A stretch of 35,315 nt of DNA from an uncultured Solobacterium sp. GTDB lineage: Bacteria; Bacillota_I; Bacilli_A; Erysipelotrichales; Erysipelotrichaceae. The notes beneath the pieces were generated by a model. It was given only the letters and a program-made list of their open reading frames with translations, searched no databases and was not told where the DNA came from. Made by a program: the position numbers and the translations under genes. Positions 7,200 through 15,288 of the stretch are shown piece after piece. Numbering within the stretch: position 1 is the first letter of the stretch; every line of letters begins with the position of its first letter. The stretch lies in contig CALISH010000108.1 in the NCBI GenBank assembly GCA_938041275.1, positions 1 through 35,315 on the forward strand, written 5' to 3'.

Positions 7200-8096
7200 A
7201 TGACAATTTATCAACTTTTATATTGCTTCGCAATATATGCCTTTCTAGGTTGGATATTAGAGGTCGCCTTCCATGGCGCAATCGTCGGAAAAGTCATCAA
7301 CCGCGGATTCTTAAATGGGCCATTTTGCCCAATCTACGGTGTCGGTATGATTGCGATGATCTATTTACTGACCACCGTAACGCATACTGAGATACAACAC
7401 ATTCACTTCCTCATTATCTTTAATGTCGGTAGTATTGTCTGTACACTAATTGAATACTTTGGCGGATGGATTTTAGACCAAATCTTCCATGCACGTTGGT
7501 GGGATTATCGCGATATGCCATTTAACATCAATGGCTATGTTTGTTTGATTTTCTCTCTTGCATGGGGTATTGGTTGCGTTGTGGCGATTGGCTTTATTCA
7601 TCCTATGATTATCGACTTTGTCAATTGGATTCCAAAGCAAATTGGTTGGTGGATCTTAGGTATTACCTATTTTGGTCTTACAATGGATATGATAATCTCC
7701 GTATCCGTCATGATTGGATTAAATGAAAAACTTGCACAGATTGATAAACTACAAAAATCACTACGTATTGTCAGTGATGAACTGACAGAGCGTATTGGTG
7801 GCGGTGCTATGGAAACTGCCCAAAAAGTCAGCGAAGCAGGTGTACAAGCTAGAATTGCAGGTTCAGAACTGAAAGAGAATATCGTTAATGTAAAAGATAC
7901 TGCAGTACAGTTTAAGGATAATCAAGTCGCAGAATTACAACAAAAGATCAATAGCCTGAAAGAAACCCTCACTTCAGATAAATTTAACCTAACAAAACGT
8001 TTGATTGATGCTTTCCCTAGTCTTGATTCTCATTCCTATCATGATACGTTGGAAGACATCAAACGAATCATTACTTCACGCACAAAACGTAAGTAG
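7200..8096 (+). CDS. Putative ABC-transporter type IV (CmpB, PF06541-type) membrane protein
   Basis: The 298-residue protein starts MTIYQLLYCFAIYAFLGWIL and continues with VINRGFLNGPFCPIYGVG, the signature opening of the CmpB/PF06541 membrane family. About five hydrophobic segments fill residues 1-180 (YQLLYCFAIYAFLGWILEV; GMIAMIYLLT; FLIIFNVGSIVCTLIEYFGGWIL; VCLIFSLAWGIGCVVAIGF; WWILGITYFGLTMDMIISV). Residues 185-298 are a soluble, helical, probably coiled-coil tail. The family has no proven substrate. A TTG 18 bases upstream is possible, but ATG at 7200 with GGAG five bases before it is better. It stands alone, with its own promoter and terminator. Confidence 0.8.
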   Translation: MTIYQLLYCFAIYAFLGWILEVAFHGAIVGKVINRGFLNGPFCPIYGVGMIAMIYLLTTVTHTEIQHIHFLIIFNVGSIVCTLIEYFGGWILDQIFHARWWDYRDMPFNINGYVCLIFSLAWGIGCVVAIGFIHPMIIDFVNWIPKQIGWWILGITYFGLTMDMIISVSVMIGLNEKLAQIDKLQKSLRIVSDELTERIGGGAMETAQKVSEAGVQARIAGSELKENIVNVKDTAVQFKDNQVAELQQKINSLKETLTSDKFNLTKRLIDAFPSLDSHSYHDTLEDIKRIITSRTKRK

Positions 8097-8113
8097 CCAA
8101 GTGGCTACCTTTT
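8093..8113 (+). terminator. Terminator of the CmpB-type gene
   Basis: GTAGCCA-AG-TGGCTAC makes a 7-bp stem that includes the stop codon, followed by CTTTT. It lies head to head with the minus-strand terminator at 8121-8145. Confidence 0.75.
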
Positions 8114-8120
8114 AAATTAA

Positions 8121-8145
8121 AAAAAGGAACTTACATAAAGTTCCT
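8121..8145 (-). terminator. Terminator of the MATE gene
   Basis: On the minus strand AGGAACTT and AAGTTCCT pair across a 5-base loop and are followed by TTTTTT. The stem begins inside the stop codon of the MATE gene. Confidence 0.88.
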
Positions 8146-9511
8146 AATCAATAACTGTAATATTTCTTCTTTGAATACTGCGTTTGAGCCAACTACCTTG
8201 GAAGTAATAAATCACAAAGATAGAACTTGTAACTACCCATGTAATTGGGAAAATGCGTAAAGATTCAAAGACTGTAGATGATGGCACAAATATGATATAT
8301 ACAATACGAAGCACACCGATGCCCATCATCGTAATAATCATAGGATAAATAACATCACCACAAGCACGCGTAGCTGCTACGTAAATCTCCAAGAACACAA
8401 ATACTGGCCAAAATACACATAACTGACGTATCATCTGCACACAGATATCAATAACCCCTGCATCTTGTGTAAACAAGCCACAAATATAATCCCCATGGAA
8501 ATATAACAATGCCGTAATCAGCAGCGAACCAACCGTATAGATACCAATCGCATTCCATACACCCTGCTTCATACGTTTGATTTTACCAGCACCAAAGTTT
8601 TGCCCAATAAACGTTAAAGTTGCCGTACCAAGTGCACCAGAGTAATTCCAGAATAACGCATCAATTTTACCAAAAGCAGTATACGCAGCTACTGTATTTG
8701 TTCCATAACTATTTACAGTTGCCTGAATAAAGAGATTAGCGAAACTATATAATGCGCCTTGAATTCCATTTGGTAAACCAATCACCAAAATCTGCTTTAA
8801 GATATGCATATCACAGTGTAAATTACGAATATCAAAGTAATATGCGCTGTCTTCCGCAGATAAGATATACAGTGTTAACACACCACTAACAACCTGCGAT
8901 ACAACTGTCGCAATCGCAACACCTGCAACATCCCAATGGAAGAACACAACAAATAATACGTCTAAAACAATATTTGTAATACATGCGGCCACCAAAAAAT
9001 ATAGTGGTCGTTTTGAATCACCAACTGCACGTAAGATACCAGCACCCGTGTTATAAATCATCGTAGGAATCATACCTAGCATATAGATACGCATATATAA
9101 CACGGAGTAATCCATAATATCTGTAGGAACATTCAACATGTTCATCGCCCATGGTGTAAAGATAATGCCGATAACCGTAAAAATAGCACCAATATACACG
9201 CTAGAACTCATCGCAGTTTGTACTGCCTTCTTTACAGAAGAATAATCATTACTACCATATGCTTGCGCAATTACCACTGTCGCACCACTCGACAAACCTA
9301 CAATTAAATTTACAAGCAATCCGATTACAACACCAGTTGATCCACCTACTGCCGCTAGTGCTTCTTTACCAACATAATTACCAACGACCATCGCATCTGC
9401 AGTATTGTAAAGTTGTTGAAAGATAGAACCGAACATAATCGGGACAAAAAACAGTAAAATTTCTTTCCAAATAACACCATTCAACATGTCAGTTTGTCTT
9501 TGTTTAAACAT
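8144..9511 (-). CDS. MATE-family multidrug/sodium antiporter
   Basis: The 455-residue integral membrane protein has about twelve hydrophobic segments in two repeats. The first repeat opens with the MATE pattern FVPIMFGSIFQQLYNTADAMVVGNYVG, and GIPNGIQGAL-like sequence (LVIGLPNGIQGALYSFANLF) marks the second. Such proteins export cationic drugs or metabolites in exchange for Na+ or H+. A start at 9583 would lie inside the tdk terminator; ATG at 9511, with AAGGAG eight bases upstream and an extended -10 at 9540, is chosen. It is a single-gene unit. Substrate cannot be told from sequence. Confidence 0.93.
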   Translation of the reverse strand: MFKQRQTDMLNGVIWKEILLFFVPIMFGSIFQQLYNTADAMVVGNYVGKEALAAVGGSTGVVIGLLVNLIVGLSSGATVVIAQAYGSNDYSSVKKAVQTAMSSSVYIGAIFTVIGIIFTPWAMNMLNVPTDIMDYSVLYMRIYMLGMIPTMIYNTGAGILRAVGDSKRPLYFLVAACITNIVLDVLFVVFFHWDVAGVAIATVVSQVVSGVLTLYILSAEDSAYYFDIRNLHCDMHILKQILVIGLPNGIQGALYSFANLFIQATVNSYGTNTVAAYTAFGKIDALFWNYSGALGTATLTFIGQNFGAGKIKRMKQGVWNAIGIYTVGSLLITALLYFHGDYICGLFTQDAGVIDICVQMIRQLCVFWPVFVFLEIYVAATRACGDVIYPMIITMMGIGVLRIVYIIFVPSSTVFESLRIFPITWVVTSSIFVIYYFQGSWLKRSIQRRNITVID

Positions 9512-9539
9512 CCTCGGTTCTCCTTTCGCAATGTAGAAA

Positions 9540-9548
9540 AGTATATCA
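9540..9548 (-). promoter_or_regulatory. Extended -10 promoter of the MATE gene
   Basis: On the minus strand TGATATACT is an extended -10 located 28 bases before the ATG at 9511 and just behind the tdk terminator. No clear -35 is seen. Confidence 0.5.
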
Positions 9549-9558
9549 GAAAATATAG

Positions 9559-9590
9559 AAAAAGTGATGAACAAATATCTCATTCATCAC
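9559..9590 (-). terminator. Terminator of the GTPase-NYN/tdk unit
   Basis: On the minus strand GTGATGAA and TTCATCAC pair over an 11-base loop and are followed by TTTTT. It lies about 40 bases after the tdk stop codon. Confidence 0.8.
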
Positions 9591-9631
9591 AAAATATTAA
9601 CATTTGTAACGTAATTTCCAGAAACAATGAA

Positions 9632-10216
9632 TTATTTCAAACCTACTGGCTCTTCACCATGTAGTTTTCCTTCTAAGAAATGCTTACGACACAAAGCAAT
9701 ATACTCATCATTTGCACCCAGTAATACCTGTGTGCCAACACGCACAATACCATGTTCATTATAGCGTGCATTACAAGTTGCTTTTTTACCACACCAACAT
9801 ACCGTCTTTACTTCATGTAGTTCATCCGCAATCGCAAGTAAACGCTCACTTCCTTCAAATAAATTTAACTGGAAGTCTGAACGCAAACCGTAACATAATA
9901 CCGGAACTTTTAAATAATCTACGATATGTGCTAAGAAGTCGATTTGTTCACGCTTTGCGAATTGAATCTCATCTACGATAATTGCATCATAAGTACGAAG
10001 CTCTTCTTCGCTCATAGCGCAAACATCAGATAATAGAACACATTCTCTTTTTAAACCGATACGAGACCAAATGACATTTTTACCATCACGTGTATCGATA
10101 TTTGTTTTCGCAAGAATGGTCTTCTGACCACGTTCACGATAGTTATAATCAGCCATTAATGCATTCGCTGTCTTAGAGCTTCCCATCGCTCCGTAATAAA
10201 AATATAATTTTGCCAT
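9632..10216 (-). CDS. tdk: Thymidine kinase (type II)
   Basis: The 194-residue protein is a type II thymidine kinase, which phosphorylates thymidine to dTMP in the salvage pathway. The P-loop is GAMGSSKT (residues 9-16), the catalytic DE of VDEIQF is at 82-83, and the lasso/zinc region shows Cys140, Cys142, Cys176 and His179. The P-loop form (GSSKT for the more common GKS/T) and the C-x-C spacing (C-W-C, not CxxC) define a variant subgroup, but the overall pattern is intact. AGGAG lies before the ATG. It begins 13 bases after the stop of the GTPase-NYN fusion and is probably cotranscribed with it; a terminator follows. Confidence 0.94.
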   Translation of the reverse strand: MAKLYFYYGAMGSSKTANALMADYNYRERGQKTILAKTNIDTRDGKNVIWSRIGLKRECVLLSDVCAMSEEELRTYDAIIVDEIQFAKREQIDFLAHIVDYLKVPVLCYGLRSDFQLNLFEGSERLLAIADELHEVKTVCWCGKKATCNARYNEHGIVRVGTQVLLGANDEYIALCRKHFLEGKLHGEEPVGLK

Positions 10217-10229
10217 ACCTTCTTGTCTC

Positions 10230-12734
10230 CTATGAATGTGTCAATTGTTCTTCAATCTCTTGATTGATAAATGTGATACGTCCAAATAATTCTCTTGCGG
10301 ACATGCGCTTTGCACCATGCGCAAAGATAGCATTTTGAATCAAACTATCAGAACTTACGACTGTTAAATCATACTCTTTCTGATGATCTGCCACAAAGCG
10401 TTCAATATATGCATCTGCTGTCAAATTACTAGATGTGTATACTACTTCCATGTCCTTTCGTGAATATATTGTACCAAGATTATCTTTGACTTTATAGCCA
10501 TCAAATACAACAATCATCTTTTCACCCGTAAATGCTTGATAGTTGAATAAAATATCCAATAACTTCTCTCGTGATATTTCTAGTTCATCGTCCTTATATT
10601 CTTTAAAAATATCCCAACTAAATATCATGTTATATCCATCTACGATTAAACAAGGTGGTAAGTGTTTCATTACTTTTGGTTTTTCTTCTTTCGGCTTCTT
10701 TTTGACAGGATTATGTTGTTTATTAAAATTACGATTATTTGAAGTAGATCTATCAAAGATACGCTTTAATTCATCCTCTTCAATTCGATACGTACGATGT
10801 TGTGTAGAAACTGATTCAACCTTTTCTTGAGCGATATCCATGTATTCATCCGCTTTATCCCAAGTCACCGTAAAGCCACTACCATTCGCACAGAATACCG
10901 ATGATGAGGGGTTGCGCATATCCATCTCTGGATCATAACCAATTTGTGTCACAATCTCATCTCTATCTTGGCATACATCATAACCATCTGGTTGAAAAGC
11001 AAATCTTCCCTGACCTTTACTATAGGCACTTACTTCATTTTGATAGTGTGCAAGTAATCGAATACAACCTCTACCAACAATCACACTACGGCCATCTTTA
11101 CTATCTTGTATTTCAAACTGCGTCTTCTTACTTTCTAAATCGAATAGTGCTTTTGATAAGGATTCACTAGGTACAGTTAATTCAAAACGCACATATGGTT
11201 CTAGTAGTATTGAAGACGTCTTCATCAGTGCTTGACGTACTGCACGCGAAGCAGCCTGTCGAAAATCTCCACCTTCGGTATGTTTTAAATGACCCTTTCC
11301 TGCAATTAAAGTAATCTTGACATCCGTTAGTTCACTCCCAGTCAAAACACCGCGATGTTTCTTGGTACGTAACGCACTCAGAATCGTATTTTGCCAGTTG
11401 AAAGATAGCTGATCTGAACCAGTTTCATTGGCAATTACAATTCCCTTGCCTCTATCAATAGGATCCAATCTAACCTGTACTTCTGCATAATGACGTAATG
11501 GTTCAAAGTGTCCCGCACCCTTTACTGTTTCTCCAATCGTTTCACGATAAAGAATTCTGCCAGTACTAAATCCTACCGAAATCCCACAACGATCAAAGAT
11601 TCTCTTCTGTAAGACTTCCATCTGCATCTCGCCCATGATGTGAACATCAATCTGTCCTGTCTCACTTTGAATATCCATTTCGAGGGCTGGATCTTCTTCA
11701 CTGATTTCACGACAGGCCATCGTTAACGCAAGTAAATCTGTACCCTTGGGATATACCAAACGATAATCCATGTACGCACTTAAGATAGGTTGTATCTGTT
11801 TCTCTTCAAATCCCAGACCATCTCCTGCTTCAACGTGTTCTAGTCCCTTTAATGCTACAACCATACCAGGATACGCTTCATCAAGCATACTAAACTTCGT
11901 GCCGTGATATAGACGAATCTGATCAACCTTTTCATCTTCATTCAGCTTTTGTTTGGCACATAAAATACCACCCGTAATCTTTACATGAGTTAAACGTGTA
12001 TGATTCTCTGCCATGGTAATCTTATACACTCTAGCACCAAATTCCTCAGGATAACTTTTATCAACTGAAAACTCTGCAATTGCGTCTAACAATAAATCAA
12101 CACCTTGCACCTTCAGTGCAGAGCCAAAGAATACTGGGAAGAAGCTTCGATGATAGAACCCTTCTACAATATCTTCCAAGGTTAAAGAACCCTTATTTTC
12201 AAATTGTTCTAAGAGTACATCACTAGAAAAACAAATCTCTTCTAATTTGTTTTCATTTAACCAATCAATACAATTGCTAGATAATTTTACATGTATATCC
12301 TCAAGTAACTTTTCTTTGCTAAGATAACTAATATCCATCTTATTCACAAACACCATTGTAGGTACATGATAATACTCTAAACATTTCCATATCGTTTCAC
12401 TATGCGCCTGTACACCATCTTGTCCATTAATCAATACAATTGCTATATCTAAAACTGACAAGGTTCTCTCCATCTCAGAAGAAAAATCCGCATGTCCTGG
12501 TGTATCAATGATATATACTTCGATATCTTTATAAACAAAATGCGCCTCTTTAGAATAAATCGTAATCCCACGATTTCTCTCTTGTTCGTCAAAATCAAAA
12601 AAAGAATCACGATGATCCACTCTTCCTAATGAACCAATCGCACCCGTTTGATATAAAATGCTCTCTATTAGTGTTGTCTTCCCCGCATCAACATGTGCTA
12701 AGATACCAATCACTGTTCGCTTTATTTGACTCAT
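10230..12734 (-). CDS. TetM-like translational GTPase fused to a NYN/YacP (Rae1-like) nuclease domain
   Basis: The 834-residue protein begins with an EF-G/TetM-type G domain: AHVDAGKTT (13-21), RGIT (55-58), DTPGH (77-81), NKMD (131-134), GSA (204-206). Domains II-V follow to about 640; the domain IV loop is KGHLKHTEGGDFR (480-492), not the YSPVSTPAD loop of TetM. A basic, Pro/Lys-rich linker (670-692) leads to a C-terminal NYN (PIN-like) domain: LIVDGYNM (696-703), VVFDGYK (742-748), TADAYIERF (772-780), VVSSD (792-796), with the expected acidic residues at 699, 745, 773 and 796. It should act on the ribosome. The start at 12734 is the usual family N-terminus; an upstream in-frame ATG (12764) lies upstream of the -10. 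Tetracycline resistance is not indicated. Confidence 0.88.
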   Translation of the reverse strand: MSQIKRTVIGILAHVDAGKTTLIESILYQTGAIGSLGRVDHRDSFFDFDEQERNRGITIYSKEAHFVYKDIEVYIIDTPGHADFSSEMERTLSVLDIAIVLINGQDGVQAHSETIWKCLEYYHVPTMVFVNKMDISYLSKEKLLEDIHVKLSSNCIDWLNENKLEEICFSSDVLLEQFENKGSLTLEDIVEGFYHRSFFPVFFGSALKVQGVDLLLDAIAEFSVDKSYPEEFGARVYKITMAENHTRLTHVKITGGILCAKQKLNEDEKVDQIRLYHGTKFSMLDEAYPGMVVALKGLEHVEAGDGLGFEEKQIQPILSAYMDYRLVYPKGTDLLALTMACREISEEDPALEMDIQSETGQIDVHIMGEMQMEVLQKRIFDRCGISVGFSTGRILYRETIGETVKGAGHFEPLRHYAEVQVRLDPIDRGKGIVIANETGSDQLSFNWQNTILSALRTKKHRGVLTGSELTDVKITLIAGKGHLKHTEGGDFRQAASRAVRQALMKTSSILLEPYVRFELTVPSESLSKALFDLESKKTQFEIQDSKDGRSVIVGRGCIRLLAHYQNEVSAYSKGQGRFAFQPDGYDVCQDRDEIVTQIGYDPEMDMRNPSSSVFCANGSGFTVTWDKADEYMDIAQEKVESVSTQHRTYRIEEDELKRIFDRSTSNNRNFNKQHNPVKKKPKEEKPKVMKHLPPCLIVDGYNMIFSWDIFKEYKDDELEISREKLLDILFNYQAFTGEKMIVVFDGYKVKDNLGTIYSRKDMEVVYTSSNLTADAYIERFVADHQKEYDLTVVSSDSLIQNAIFAHGAKRMSARELFGRITFINQEIEEQLTHS

Positions 12735-12740
12735 GTATGT

Positions 12741-12749
12741 ATTATACCA
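12741..12749 (-). promoter_or_regulatory. Extended -10 promoter placing the start of the GTPase-NYN mRNA at or near its ATG
   Basis: On the minus strand TGGTATAAT is a perfect extended -10. Its last base is only 6 bases from the ATG at 12734, and no purine-rich ribosome site lies between. Transcription would begin at or within a base or two of the A of ATG, so a leaderless mRNA is predicted. Confidence 0.6.
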
Positions 12750-12799
12750 GTTTGAAATACGCATAGAAAACCTAATCTGCAGGAATTCACTTTTTCAAG

Positions 12800-12805
12800 T
12801 ATAAT
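12800..12805 (+). promoter_or_regulatory. -10 element of the AlaX-like gene
   Basis: A perfect TATAAT lies 21 bases before the ATG at 12827, with AAGGAGG between. The -35 region (about 12777-12782) is not recognisable. Confidence 0.5.
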
Positions 12806-12826
12806 GATAAAAAAAGGAGGTACCTT

Positions 12827-13936
12827 ATGAACCACTATGATAATCTATTAAACCTCAGTTGCGATACCACAATCGCAACTGAAAAAGACGGCTATTATAC
12901 ATTCAAAGAAACAGTATTCTATGGCGAAAAAGGTGGTATGCCTGGTGATAAAGGAACCATCAACGGCCAAAATGTTATCGACCTAAAATGGGAAAATGAC
13001 ATCCTCTATCACAAAGTTGATGGTACGTTACAAAACCCTATCCACATGGAAGTCGATAAAGAAACACGTATCATCAATACAACTGTACAGAGTGCATATC
13101 ATCTACTAGATGGATATTATGGAAAGATGGGTCTTTATATCGTTGCGATTGGTGTTACTTCACCAGAAAATCAATGGTATGAAGTTAACAGTAAAGATCT
13201 AGATGAAAAACACCTACAAGAGGTACAAGAGTTTATGAATGATACACTCTTACAAGATATTCCAGCAGAATTTACATACTACAAAGGAAGTGAATATCCA
13301 AACCCTAAATACGCAAATCATGATGAAGTACGCGTTGTTACATTCGGTGATATCGACTCCCAACCATGTGGTACACCCCACGTAAATAATGTAAATCAAA
13401 TTGGTAGTTTTATTATCCTAGGTAGCGAAAAAACATCACGTGGTACACGCATCTATACAACCGTTAGTTGGGCCACAAACATTAAATTAAAGAAATACTA
13501 TAATCTAATTCAAGAATTGCATAAAATGCTAAATGGAAAAGAAGATGACATTCTAGAAAATGTCCAGACTTTACGCAATGCAAATAAAACGTATAAAAAA
13601 CAAGTTGAAGAACTTCAAAAAGAACTAACAGCCTATAAAGTAAAAGAGATTCTTCAAATGGAAGATGCCATACTAGTAGATGTTGTGGACGCGAGTCTAT
13701 TACGTACCGTATCACAAGCTCTACTAAATGAAGTATCTTCCACAAAAATCCTGCTGACTACTTCTAATGATAACAATGATTTCGCTATCATTTCCCCAGA
13801 AGGAAAAGCAAGAGATATCTACGCATCCATTCAAAAGTCATTAGAAGCTAGTGGTGGTGGCTCACCTAAGATTGTCACTGCACGCTCATCCAAACCAAAA
13901 CAAGAAGTCATTGAACTATTACAAAAAACTATATAA
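12827..13936 (+). CDS. AlaX-like alanyl-tRNA editing protein with DHHA1-like C-terminus
   Basis: The 369-residue protein resembles the trans-editing AlaX-L/AlaRS editing module, which removes wrongly attached Ser or Gly from tRNA(Ala). FYGEKGGMPGDKG (31-43) matches the AlaRS FYxExGGQxxDxG segment. The zinc motif pair is QSAYH (88-92) and CGTPH (181-185), so three of four ligands (His92, Cys181, His185) are present but the first His of HxxxH is Gln88. A coiled coil (about 225-275) precedes a DHHA1-like end with ASGGGSPK. AGGAGG lies before the ATG. It is a single-gene unit. Editing activity is uncertain because of the altered ligand. Confidence 0.8.
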   Translation: MNHYDNLLNLSCDTTIATEKDGYYTFKETVFYGEKGGMPGDKGTINGQNVIDLKWENDILYHKVDGTLQNPIHMEVDKETRIINTTVQSAYHLLDGYYGKMGLYIVAIGVTSPENQWYEVNSKDLDEKHLQEVQEFMNDTLLQDIPAEFTYYKGSEYPNPKYANHDEVRVVTFGDIDSQPCGTPHVNNVNQIGSFIILGSEKTSRGTRIYTTVSWATNIKLKKYYNLIQELHKMLNGKEDDILENVQTLRNANKTYKKQVEELQKELTAYKVKEILQMEDAILVDVVDASLLRTVSQALLNEVSSTKILLTTSNDNNDFAIISPEGKARDIYASIQKSLEASGGGSPKIVTARSSKPKQEVIELLQKTI

Positions 13937-13941
13937 CCAAA

Positions 13942-13973
13942 AAAAGAGAAGTCACACCCATAACTTCTCTTTT
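13942..13973. terminator. Bidirectional terminator between converging genes
   Basis: AAAAGAGAAGT and ACTTCTCTTTT form an 11-bp stem over a 10-base loop. A/T tracts on both sides allow it to end both the AlaX-like gene (plus) and the flavo-diiron gene (minus). Confidence 0.82.
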
Positions 13974-13977
13974 ACAT

Positions 13978-15183
13978 TTACTTATTTAATGACTCGACAA
14001 TCGCATCAGCTAATTTTTCGATTTCAGCTAAACTATCTTCCTTTACAGCAGACTTCACAGTAACCTTAGGTTCTAGAATCACCGTGTTCTTCCAAGTAGA
14101 AATTTGTTTTTCCATAAGAAGTTTCGCGGTTGGAACCCATGAACCATTTTCAATTAAACCAACCGTACGATTCGCAAGACTATGATTCTTAATCTCTGAT
14201 AATAAGTGCTGTACAGTATCAAATACTTCTGCATTATAAGAAGCTGCCGCAAATACAAGTGTAGAGTATTGGAACGCTGTCGATAACATGATTGATAAAT
14301 CCGTCTTGGATGTATCAAATACTTTCACATTCTTAATACCCTTTTCCGCCAGCTGCATCGCGAGGATATCTGCTGCGTTAGCTGTATTGTTATAGACAGA
14401 ACCGTAGAATATCGCAACCGAGTTTACTTCATAGCTATAAGAAGTCCACTTTTCATAAAGACTGATAATTTTATCAAAATCCTTACGCCAAATATGCGCA
14501 TGTAAAGGACAGATCATTTTGATCTCTAGATTGCTAACTTTCTTTAATACTGCAGATGCCTGCATACCATACTTGCCAACGATAGAAGTATAATAACGTC
14601 TACATTCATCTTTCCAGTCATGTTCCCAATCAACTTCATCCGCAAATACATTCCCACTCATTGCTCCAAAGCTACCAAACACATCTGCACTAAATAATAT
14701 CTTCGCAGTTTCATCATATGTCACAATGACTTCTGGCCAATGTACCATTGGTGCAGTTATAAACTTCAAATTATGCTTCCCAAGATTTAATGTATCATTT
14801 TCCTTTACAACGATGGAACGACTATCTGTTTCAAAACGATAAAACTGGTTCATCATTTTGAATGCTTGCATGGAACCAATCAGTTTCATATTTGGATACA
14901 TCTGTACAAGCTGTGGAATAATTGCACAATGATCAGGTTCCATATGGTTAACGATCATATAGTCTAATGTTCTACCTTGCAAAGCAAACTCCAAGTTTTC
15001 AAAGAACTGCTGGGCAACATTGTAATCAATGCCATCCACAAGACATGTCTTCTCATCTAAAATCAAATAGCTATTATAAGACATTCCTGCTGGAACACTA
15101 TACGTATTTTCAAACTTTTCAAGGCGTCGATCTGAGGCACCTAACCAATAAATATCATCTTGAATCTTTCTAACGTTATACAT
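13978..15183 (-). CDS. A-type flavo-diiron protein (FprA/ROO-like)
   Basis: The 401-residue protein reduces O2 and/or NO in anaerobes. The N-terminal metallo-beta-lactamase-like domain has the diiron ligands H80-x-E82-x-D84-H85 (NHMEPDH), His148 (MVHWPE), Asp167 (SADVFG) and His228 (CPLHAHIW). The C-terminal flavodoxin domain begins with AIFYGSVYNNTANAAD, the FMN phosphate loop. There is no rubredoxin or extra domain, so it is a class A enzyme. A start at 15201 is possible but ATG at 15183 has GGGAG seven bases before it. It is a single-gene unit. It suggests an obligate or near-obligate anaerobe that needs oxygen protection. Confidence 0.94.
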   Translation of the reverse strand: MYNVRKIQDDIYWLGASDRRLEKFENTYSVPAGMSYNSYLILDEKTCLVDGIDYNVAQQFFENLEFALQGRTLDYMIVNHMEPDHCAIIPQLVQMYPNMKLIGSMQAFKMMNQFYRFETDSRSIVVKENDTLNLGKHNLKFITAPMVHWPEVIVTYDETAKILFSADVFGSFGAMSGNVFADEVDWEHDWKDECRRYYTSIVGKYGMQASAVLKKVSNLEIKMICPLHAHIWRKDFDKIISLYEKWTSYSYEVNSVAIFYGSVYNNTANAADILAMQLAEKGIKNVKVFDTSKTDLSIMLSTAFQYSTLVFAAASYNAEVFDTVQHLLSEIKNHSLANRTVGLIENGSWVPTAKLLMEKQISTWKNTVILEPKVTVKSAVKEDSLAEIEKLADAIVESLNK

Positions 15184-15258
15184 AATTTTTCTCCCGTTCA
15201 TTCTCTTCCGTCCATTAGTATATATCTATTACGAATAAAATTAAAACAATACTATCTC

Positions 15259-15284
15259 AAAAAAGGCGCAGATTTGTCTGCACC
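15259..15284 (-). terminator. Terminator of degV
   Basis: On the minus strand GGTGCAGA and TCTGCGCC pair (one G-U) over CAAA and are followed by TTTTTT, directly behind the degV stop. Confidence 0.9.
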
Positions 15285-15288
15285 TTAC

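Noticed and set aside
9512..9583. Longer MATE protein starting at 9583
   Set aside because: It would start inside the tdk terminator and upstream of the extended -10, and the extra 24 residues do not belong to MATE proteins.
10230..12734. Tetracycline-resistance gene tet(M/O/W)
   Set aside because: The GTPase part resembles TetM, but the domain IV loop that displaces tetracycline is different, a nuclease domain is fused on, and there is no mobile element or composition change around it.
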